DNA of 14,792 nt from an uncultured bacterium (GTDB lineage Bacteria; Bacillota_I; Bacilli_A; Mycoplasmatales; Metamycoplasmataceae): contig CAKNAO010000009.1 of the NCBI GenBank assembly GCA_929200685.1, forward strand, positions 1 to 14,792, written 5' to 3'. Numbering within the stretch: position 1 is the first letter of the stretch; every line of letters starts with the position of its first letter. The notes beneath the pieces are model-generated. The model was not told the DNA's origin. It saw only the letters and a list, made by a program, of their open reading frames with translations, and did no database searches. Shown piece after piece: positions 8,673 to 14,792 of the stretch. The translations under genes were made by a program, and so were the position numbers.

Positions 8673-9473
8673 TTATTTATTATTTTTATTTAGAATATCA
8701 ATTAAGTTTGAAAATAAAGAAATTACTGTCATAGGACCAACACCACCTGGAACAGGAGAAATAGCTGAAGGTTTTTTGCCAACAGATTTTCTATCAACAT
8801 CACCAACAATTTTTTTATTAGTTAAAACATTAATTCCAACATCAATTATGACAACATTTTTTTTAATATTTTGATTTTTAATTAAATTTTTTTGTCCAGC
8901 TGCTACAATTAGAATATCTGCTTTTTCTGAACCAATAAGACCTGTTAATTTATCATGAACTTTAACATTTGCTCCATTTTTTAAACATAGTTCAGCTATT
9001 GGTTTACCAACTAAATAAGATTTTCCAACTACTGAAACTTTTTTATTTTTAAGATTAATTTTATAATAAAAAAGTAAATCCATAACTCCACGAGCTGTTG
9101 CTGGTGTAATTAAATTATTTTTTGGATTAAGTCCATCAACATCTTTTTCTAAAGGAATTGCATTTAAAATTTTTTTAGTATTATATTTTTTAGGAAGTGG
9201 AAGTTGAACAATAAGTCCATCAACATTTTTGGCATTTTTTTTAATTTTATTAATTAATTTTTCTTCATCAATGTTTTTAGAATATTTTAATTTTATAGCT
9301 TCTATATTAATTTGAAAAGCTTTTTTCATTTTAAAATTAATATATTTTTTAGAAGCTTTATTTTCTCCAACTTGAATAATTAAAAGTTTTGGTTTTAAAT
9401 TATTTTTTTTTATTTTTTCTTTTAATTTTTTTTCAATTATAGAAGCAACTTTAATTCCATTTAGAATTTTCAT
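8673..9473 (-). CDS. folD: Bifunctional methylenetetrahydrofolate dehydrogenase / cyclohydrolase FolD
   Basis: A 266-residue enzyme that interconverts 5,10-methylene- and 10-formyl-tetrahydrofolate with NADP. Family motifs are ASKKYINFK with Tyr44 and catalytic Lys48, VQLPLP at 88-93, KDVDG at 109-113, the nucleotide-binding VVGKSYLVGKP at 147-157, and PVPGGVGPMT at 240-249. The protein is shorter than the usual 280-290 residues. Much of the difference lies between KDVDG and the PxTxxG motif, where the segment after Asn118 is reduced to a few residues and PCTP is replaced by PATA. The usual CHSxT is VHDKLT. The start has no Shine-Dalgarno sequence. It lies upstream of hrcA on the same strand, with no clear terminator between them. 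The product supports formyl-methionine and nucleotide synthesis. Confidence 0.95.
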   Translation of the reverse strand: MKILNGIKVASIIEKKLKEKIKKNNLKPKLLIIQVGENKASKKYINFKMKKAFQINIEAIKLKYSKNIDEEKLINKIKKNAKNVDGLIVQLPLPKKYNTKKILNAIPLEKDVDGLNPKNNLITPATARGVMDLLFYYKINLKNKKVSVVGKSYLVGKPIAELCLKNGANVKVHDKLTGLIGSEKADILIVAAGQKNLIKNQNIKKNVVIIDVGINVLTNKKIVGDVDRKSVGKKPSAISPVPGGVGPMTVISLFSNLIDILNKNNK

Positions 9474-9479
9474 AAATTA

Positions 9480-9485
9480 ATTATA
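9480..9485 (-). promoter_or_regulatory. Possible folD -10 box very close to the start codon
   Basis: TATAAT on the minus strand ends 6 bases before the folD ATG, so a transcript from it would have almost no leader. No good -35 is present. In DNA this A+T rich the match may be chance. Confidence 0.3.
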
Positions 9486-9539
9486 TATTTATTAATAAAA
9501 CAATTTAATTATTAGTTTATATTTAATTTTTTAAATTAA

Positions 9540-10568
9540 TTATATTTTTTTATTTTTTTTATTATGAATAAAATCATCTTTTATTAAATCTAAATTTTTA
9601 TATTGATCTAAAAAATCTTTATATCAAACTAATTTGTCTTTCTTTTTATTAATAATTTTTTTTGCATTTTTTCTATCTTTTTTAGAGTATCAAACAAATA
9701 TTAATTTTTTACATTTTTTAGAAGCTATTTGGATTAAGTGTTCATCAAAAATAGGATTTATCCCATATATAACTATTACATCACTTTTAATTATTATTTT
9801 TTCATAAGATTCATAATTTTCAATTTTAAATGGTCTAGTTTTTAAAGTTTTATAACCTAAATTTTTACTTATTTTACTTATTTCTTCATATTGTTTTAAT
9901 TCATTTTTTTCTTCTTTAGAACCAATATATTTTTTTAAATTATCAATATTTTTTATTTGTCCAATTCCATATTTATTTGAAAGGTGAACATATTCTAATT
10001 CTTGAAAAAATCTACTTCAATTTTCTACTCATATATCACATGCCATTTTATTTTTAATAGTTTTAACTTCATGTTTTCTAATTCCATCTTCTTCATAAAA
10101 AGAACCATGCAAAAATTTAATTTCATTTTTATTTAAAAAAAATGGAGCAACATAATTTGTTGTAATTTTATATTCAAAAAAATTAATTAAATTAATAATT
10201 TTTTGAGATGTAGAATTTTTACTAAAAATTTTAAATTCTTTTATAAGTCATGAATTTAATACTGATTTAATAATATCTTGTAATCTAAAATGAAAATTTG
10301 GTTTTAAAGTATTATCAAAATTTTTAAATTCATCTGGTTTTGTGTAAAGAATATCAAATTTTCATTTATTTTTAAATGCTATTTTATTAAATTTAAGTAC
10401 ATATTGAATAAATTCTTCAATTCCATCAAGACCTTGACATTTTTGATGAATTTGTTTGATTAATTCACATATTTCTTTGTAGATATAATCATTAATATCT
10501 ATTATTTTTTTATTTAATAATTTATCATTTATTCCATTTCCAAAAATGATATAATTTTTTTTATTCAT
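9540..10568 (-). CDS. SIR2-like / AbiH-like protein, candidate anti-phage NADase
   Basis: A 342-residue protein with several TGA Trp codons. It opens with NYIIFGNGIND (residues 5-15), the nucleotide-binding-like start seen in AbiH and SIR2-like defence proteins (GNGFD or GAGFS). The middle has ITTNY (Asn138) followed by FLHGS (His154), matching the 'TTNYD...KLHGS' pattern whose Asn and His form the NADase active site in bacterial SIR2 defence proteins; the usual Asp after NY is Val here. Near residue 263, SDVIVIYGINPIFDEHLIQIA matches the 'iGxSxxDxxl' segment of the same fold. A C-terminal Lys-rich helix follows. No signal peptide or membrane helix is seen, so it is probably cytosolic. It is divergent from the + strand accessory genes and has no Shine-Dalgarno sequence. 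The family call is by eye. NAD cleavage and defence are inferred. Confidence 0.65.
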
Positions 10569-10663
10569 AAAATAATTTTATTAAATAATATTTTAAATTG
10601 TATTAAAATTTAAAATAAATAATTTATAAATATTATATTAAAGAATTAAATTAATAAAATAAT

Positions 10664-10668
10664 GGAGG
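10664..10668 (+). promoter_or_regulatory. Strong ribosome binding site before the DUF6161-like gene
   Basis: GGAGG, 7 bases before the ATG at 10676. The 107-base divergent intergenic space (10569-10675) also holds A/T-rich -10-like sequences (TATTAT at 10631), but no convincing paired -35 element on either strand. Confidence 0.75.
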
Positions 10669-10675
10669 TTTATAT

Positions 10676-12043
10676 ATGAAATTTAAAAATTTTGATGAAT
10701 TAAAAATTGATGATAAAAATTCTACTGAATATTCTGTTTATATTGAAAAAAATAAAAAAATAAAAAAAATTGAAATACCATTTTATAATGGGGATATTTG
10801 AGACACTAATCAATCTCATCAAAAAATTAAAGATGGATCAAAAACAAAAAAATTTAAAACATTTTTAGAATTAATTAAATATTTTGATAAAGAAATTGAT
10901 AATAATAAAATTTTTATTTATGATGAAAAAACAACAAATTTAAAATATTGTATTAATGATATAATAGAATATTTAATTATCATAAATCATTATGATAATA
11001 TTGAAAATAAAATAGAATATTTAAAAAATGTTTTATTTGATAATTCAATTGTTTTGAGTGATTCTGATTTATTTAATATGTTTAAAAGTCAAGGATTACA
11101 AGGAAAAAACAATGATTTTCAAAATGGTTTTAAAAAAGCATTTCAAAATTTAACTACTATAAATTTAGAAAATGAATCTGAAATAGAAGGATTTAAATAT
11201 GGTTTAGATAAAGTTGGTAAAAGATTTGAACCAAAAGCATATGAAGAATTAGAAGTAATTAGAGAAAAATATCTAATTAGTTATGAAAAAAATGAATTTG
11301 AAATAAAAAATCTTAAAAATTGAAAAACTAAATTAAAAAATGATTTAAATAAAACAAGTAAAAAAAATACTATAGAAACTCAAAAAAATATAAATGATCT
11401 TCTTAATCAAAAACAAAAATTAATGTTATCTGGTCCATTAAAAATGTGATATGACAGACTTAGTGAATATGAAGGTGGAATATATTTAAAAAAAATGAAT
11501 AAAGATTTTAGATTTATTCATATTCCTTTTAAAGAAACAAAAAAAGGTGGAGATCATATAATAAAAAAATACAATGTTGATAAAAACATTGATAATATTG
11601 AAGAAAATATAAAAAACAATAGTAAAAAAGGAAAAATAAAAAATTCATTTTTTTGAATGATATCAGTTGCAATGATAGGTTTAATTTTGATAATTTTTGC
11701 AATGTCTTTACCAATTATAATATTTAAAAATGAATTATGAGATGATAATAAAAAATTAGTAATTTTTATTTCTTTAACTGGATCTTTTGTATTATTTATA
11801 TACGGTTATATTTTAAAAATGTTGGTAAAAAATTGATTATCCACAATACATATATCAGAAGAAATTAGAGAAAGAATATCTTTAACTCAATTTTATTTAA
11901 CTTTAATTGATGAAAAAAGCATGGATAAAAACCAAATGAATTTTGCTTTAATAGAAATTTTTAAAAGAATAAATACCGGTCTTTTAAAAGAAGAAACAAA
12001 TAATAATATTAATGAAATGATGAACTTTTTCAAAAGTAAGTAA
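10676..12043 (+). CDS. Membrane protein with two C-terminal helices, resembles DUF6161 family
   Basis: A 455-residue protein with TGA Trp codons at 10799 and 11321, among others. Residues 1-320 are soluble and charged, with a long coiled-coil-like helix around 195-260 followed by LSGPLKMWYDRLSEY. Two hydrophobic helices follow (about 324-350 and 362-386) with a short loop between them. The tail contains WLSTIHISEEIRERISLTQF and later FALIEIFKRINTGLLKEE. This tail resembles the DUF6161 consensus as I remember it (SNLHLAxDAEER, a TYLAL stretch, then LFRxxxxGLIKDD), and the PxxxW segment fits the same family. The function is unknown. The topology suggests an inner-membrane hairpin with large cytosolic N- and C-terminal parts. 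The gene has a strong ribosome site and is the first of four + strand accessory genes. No SIR2, nuclease or transport motif was seen. Confidence 0.7.
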
Positions 12044-12100
12044 AAAAACATTATAAATAATATTTTAAAATATAAATTTTTAAAAAAGAAAAAAATATTT

Positions 12101-12844
12101 ATGAAATTTAAAAAATATATTTTAAATGCTATATTTGATTATGCCATGTTTAAAGTAGGTTGAGATTTAAATAAAGAATATGAGGAATTTTTTAATGATG
12201 AAAAAAATGAAAAAATTATTTTAGATAATTATTTAATTATTCCCAATATTTATAAAGATATTATTAAAAACAAAAAGATTGATTTATTAAGAAAAATAGA
12301 TTCACCTGAAATATTAGAACCTTTAATTCAATATCCAATAGATTTTAAATTTTCACTTTCTTCAATTAAAGAAAAGACAATGATTATTTATCATCAAAAT
12401 GGGTTAGATTTTCAAATGGTTAGAAGAGATTTATCTAATATAAAAACCAAAATATTTGAAATTTTAGTAAAAAAAATTTATGAAATTAAAATTGATATTA
12501 AAGAAAATGAAAATCCATTATTAGAAAAATTTAAAGATAAATATCAAGTTGCAATTGATTTATTTAATAAAGAAGAATATAAAAAAGCACTTTTTCATGC
12601 AAGAGATGTGTTTCAAAAAGATTTGGAAGAAAATTTTAAAATGAGTATTAAATCTTTTGAAAATAGTAAAAATAATAGTATAGAATTTTATTTTAATAAC
12701 ATTATTCAAAATATAACTGATTTAAGAAATAAACATTTTAAAATTATTGATCCAAATTTAAAAATAAAAAATATTAAAACATTTACTAAATTATCAATAG
12801 AACAACTTATAAATATTAGAAACTTTATAGAAATGTCAAAATAA
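12101..12844 (+). CDS. Hypothetical protein, weakly reminiscent of Abi_C/HEPN-type helical domains
   Basis: I do not recognise this 247-residue protein. The frame has one TGA Trp (residue 21) and is otherwise open. The N-terminal half is mixed, with an SLSSIKEKTMIIYHQNGLDFQMVRRDL stretch. The C-terminal half (about 140-247) looks all-helical, with KALFHARDVFQKDLEENFK, then ITDLRNKHFKI, then a final helix ending IRNFIEMSK. The order 'helix with paired basic residues, LRNxH, terminal helix' is reminiscent of Abi_C or HEPN-like domains in abortive-infection proteins, but the RNKH spacing is not the standard Rx4-6H, so this is only a suggestion. No Shine-Dalgarno sequence precedes the ATG, only an A-rich tract. 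It lies between the DUF6161-like gene (57 bases) and the ATPase gene (92 bases), on the same strand. Confidence 0.65.
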
Positions 12845-12856
12845 ATAAATAACAAA

Positions 12857-12883
12857 AATGTAAAAAAATTACAAAATTACATT
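12857..12883. repeat. Short inverted repeat after the hypothetical gene, possible weak terminator
   Basis: AATGTAA (12857-12863) and TTACATT (12877-12883) could pair with a 13-base loop, and a T-rich stretch follows. The stem is short and has only one G/C pair, so termination would be inefficient at best. Confidence 0.35.
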
Positions 12884-12899
12884 ATATTTTTTATATAAT
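12869..12899 (+). promoter_or_regulatory. Probable promoter of the ATPase-TOPRIM gene pair
   Basis: TATAAT at 12894-12899 is preceded by TTACAA at 12869-12874 with a 19-base spacer. A ribosome site AGGAGA (12921-12926) lies 10 bases before the ATG at 12937. This suggests that the ATPase and TOPRIM-like genes form their own transcript. Confidence 0.5.
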
Positions 12900-12936
12900 A
12901 TTTACAATAAGATAAATTTTAGGAGAAAAGAAAAAA

Positions 12937-14154
12937 ATGATTAAATATATAAAAATAAAAAATATGATAAGTAACAATAAAGAAGTTATTATTAACTTTA
13001 ACTCTAAATATAATAAAGATTATAAAGATGATTTTTTTAATTATTCAATTAAAAAAAAGGACAATAGAACTAAAAATCCAAATGCTACTTTAAAAATTAT
13101 GGGAATAATCGGAAGAAATTCTGCTTATAAAACTTCGACTTTATCTTCAATAGATAAAATTTTAAATTTTATTTTAAATTTTGAAAAAAATTTAACAAAT
13201 TATGCATTTAAAGAAATCAATGTTCATAAAGCTTTTGAATGATATTATCAAACAACTGGAAAAACTCCATTTAATGTTGAGATTAATCAAATTTTAGAAA
13301 AATATTGAAAACATATAAATAAAAATATTTTTGATATGAAAGATGAATATATAAAAGATTTTTACAAAAAAAATTGTTTTAATAAAAATGAAAAAATTTC
13401 TTTTGAAATTCAATTTAACAAAAAAAATTTAAATCTTAAAGTTGATATGAATAATCAAAATAACAATTTTTTTTATAACATTATGTTGAATGATGAAAAA
13501 TATGATTTTTTAAATTCAAAAAAATTAAATTGATTTAATTATGATTTTTTTTCTTTAACTTTATTAAACAAAAACCCTTTTTCTTTTGATAAAAATATTG
13601 GATTTCATTTAGATTTATCATTAGAATATTTGTATAATCAAAAATTTAAAAAGAAAAAAGAAAAATTATTATTATTTTTACAAAAATTAGATTCTTCAAT
13701 AATTGATATTAAAATAAAAATAAAAAATGATTCATTTAGAATATTAAAAATAACAAGAGAATATGATGATATTGTTGAAGATATAGCAATTAAAAATCTT
13801 TCAACAGGAACAAAAATTTTTATAATTTATTTACATAATATTTTAAAAAATGATTTTATAATTTTTGATGACATTAAAAATTCATTACATTTAAAATTAA
13901 TTGAATTATTGTTTGATATTGCAAAACAAAATAATAAACAAGTTATTTTTTCAACACATAGTCCATTTTTAGTTAATAATTTATTGAATAAATTTCAATT
14001 ATATATATATGAAATAACAAATAATCAATTAACAATTAATTTAGCTAATAAACTTTTTAGAGAAAAAGAAAGTATTTCTAAAAAATATTTATCTGATTTA
14101 GTTTCCCAACCAAATGATTCTGATTTAGATTTTATAAGAATGGAATTATATTAA
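12937..14154 (+). CDS. OLD/RloA-type ABC ATPase (AAA_15-like) with altered Walker A
   Basis: A 405-residue protein with TGA Trp codons at 13240 and 13531, among others. The architecture fits SMC/RecF-like ABC ATPases of the AAA_15/OLD group. It has an N-terminal strand IKYIKIKNM, a P-loop region GIIGRNSAYKTS, a long insertion of about 220 residues (a coiled-coil or regulatory arm), the ABC signature LSTGTK at 288-293, Walker B FIIFDD at 307-312 with SLHLKL, and the switch motif STHSPFLVNN with His341. The P-loop reads GRNSAYKT (59-66), against the usual GxNxSGKS, so the conserved Gly before the Lys is Tyr64. The second Walker B acidic residue is Asp rather than Glu. Nucleotide hydrolysis may therefore be weak or absent. 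The partner gene starts 2 bases after the stop. In related systems the ATPase senses phage and controls a toxic nuclease partner. Confidence 0.8.
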
Positions 14155-14156
14155 TT

Positions 14157-14759
14157 TTGAATGTTTTAATAATTATATATTTAGAAGGAGATCTTAAAAC
14201 CCCTTGTAAACAAGAAAAATCTTTCTGAGAGGATGGTCCAAGTAAAAGAATTTGAGATAAAGTTTTTAAACATTATAATTTTCAATATTTTTCAACTATA
14301 TTACTTCCAAAAAGAATTTCTAGTGATAAAGATTTGAAAAATTTTCAAAAAATTATAGATGAAAAAATTTCAAGAATTTATAAAAAAAATGATTTAAAAA
14401 AAATAGATTTTTTAAAAATTTTAATAACTGGTGATCATGATGAAAAAAAAGACAAAATTTTAAAAGAAAGAGAAAATTTAGCAAGTAAATTAAATATTTT
14501 TTTAGAAAATAGAAAAGAAAAAAAGAATATAGAAATAATTTTAGAGAGAAATAAAAATTTTAAATTAGAATCTTTAATTAGCATTGTGATAGGGAAAAAA
14601 ATAAATAAAAAAATATTAAAAACTAATTATAAAAATAAATTTCCAAATATTTTAGAACTTTTTTATCCAAATAAAGAAAATGAAATAGTTGAAAAAATTA
14701 TTAATAATATAAATAAATCTAATCATTTATTATTTAAAGAAATAAAAAACAAAAATTAA
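14157..14759 (+). CDS. Small TOPRIM-like protein, RloB/AriB-type partner of the ATPase (probable TTG start)
   Basis: A protein of about 200 residues. There is no in-frame ATG near the 5' end, and the open frame reaches back into the ATPase gene. TTG at 14157, 2 bases after that gene's stop, is the best start because it places VLIIIYLEGD at the N-terminus. The N-terminal beta strand ending in Glu10 and the later strand ILITGDHDEKK (Asp93, Asp95) give the Glu...DxD arrangement of TOPRIM metal-binding sites, in the order and spacing seen in RloB and DUF4435-type proteins. Two TGA Trp codons flank a conserved-looking segment FWEDGPSKRIW (residues 23-33), whose role I do not know. Nuclease activity, probably on RNA or tRNA as in related systems, is inferred. 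The frame ends 33 bases before the window end, and nothing else is seen there. Confidence 0.62.
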
Positions 14760-14792
14760 TGTTAAAATTTTAAAAAATATTTAATTTAATAT

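Noticed and set aside
11529..11714. Hydrophobic - strand frame
   Set aside because: Antisense to the linker and first membrane helix of the DUF6161-like gene, with no independent support.
12044..12100. Terminator or small RNA between the DUF6161-like gene and the next gene
   Set aside because: The 57 bases are A/T-only-like sequence with no G/C stem; nothing can be supported.
9540..14792. Mobile element boundaries (transposase, integrase, terminal or attachment repeats)
   Set aside because: No recombinase gene and no convincing flanking direct or inverted repeats were seen; island borders may lie outside the window.

Overview
The window comes from a mycoplasma (Mollicutes). The DNA is extremely A+T rich. 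Every gene reads through in-frame TGA codons at positions where tryptophan is expected, for example the DnaK 'DDW' and the F1-alpha-like C-terminal domain. I saw no TGG tryptophan codon in the stretches I translated. All coding calls here use genetic code 4, so several genes that look like runs of short open frames under the standard code are single intact genes.

Layout. (1) 1-3135, + strand: the end of a membrane protein, then an F1-ATPase alpha-like and an F1-ATPase beta-like subunit, joined by TAATG stop/start overlaps. The alpha-like protein lacks the N-terminal segment that binds delta/OSCP in true ATP synthase, and the beta-like protein has a long Lys/Arg tail. This fits the mycoplasma-specific 'F1-like X0' ATPase clusters better than the housekeeping ATP synthase. 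(2) 3145-3178: a perfect 34-bp palindrome, a bidirectional terminator between convergent units. (3) 3178-8583, - strand: the heat-shock cluster hrcA-grpE-dnaK followed 1 bp later by an S9-family (prolyl oligopeptidase-type) serine peptidase. One perfect CIRCE operator precedes dnaK and one degenerate CIRCE precedes hrcA, so HrcA probably represses its own transcript and the dnaK-peptidase transcript. (4) 8673-9473, - strand: folD, a one-carbon metabolism enzyme with a shortened active-site loop. (5) 9540-14759: an accessory region that resembles a defence island. It holds a SIR2/AbiH-like protein on the - strand, then, divergently on the + strand, a two-helix membrane protein resembling DUF6161, an unrecognised 247-residue protein, an OLD/RloA-type ABC ATPase with an altered Walker A motif, and a small TOPRIM-like protein with a probable TTG start.

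How the parts relate. The F1-like pair should form a hexameric ATPase head on an unknown membrane base whose last residues may lie at the window start. HrcA, GrpE and DnaK form a chaperone circuit, and the peptidase is probably co-expressed with it. In the accessory region, the ATPase plus TOPRIM pair resembles two-gene anti-phage modules such as RloA-RloB or PARIS (AriA-AriB). The SIR2-like protein keeps an Asn and a His that match the NADase active-site pair of SIR2 defence proteins. No transposase, integrase, tRNA, rRNA or CRISPR array was seen. No gap between genes exceeds about 115 bases. Family assignments in the accessory region rest on motif recognition by eye and are less certain than those of the housekeeping genes.
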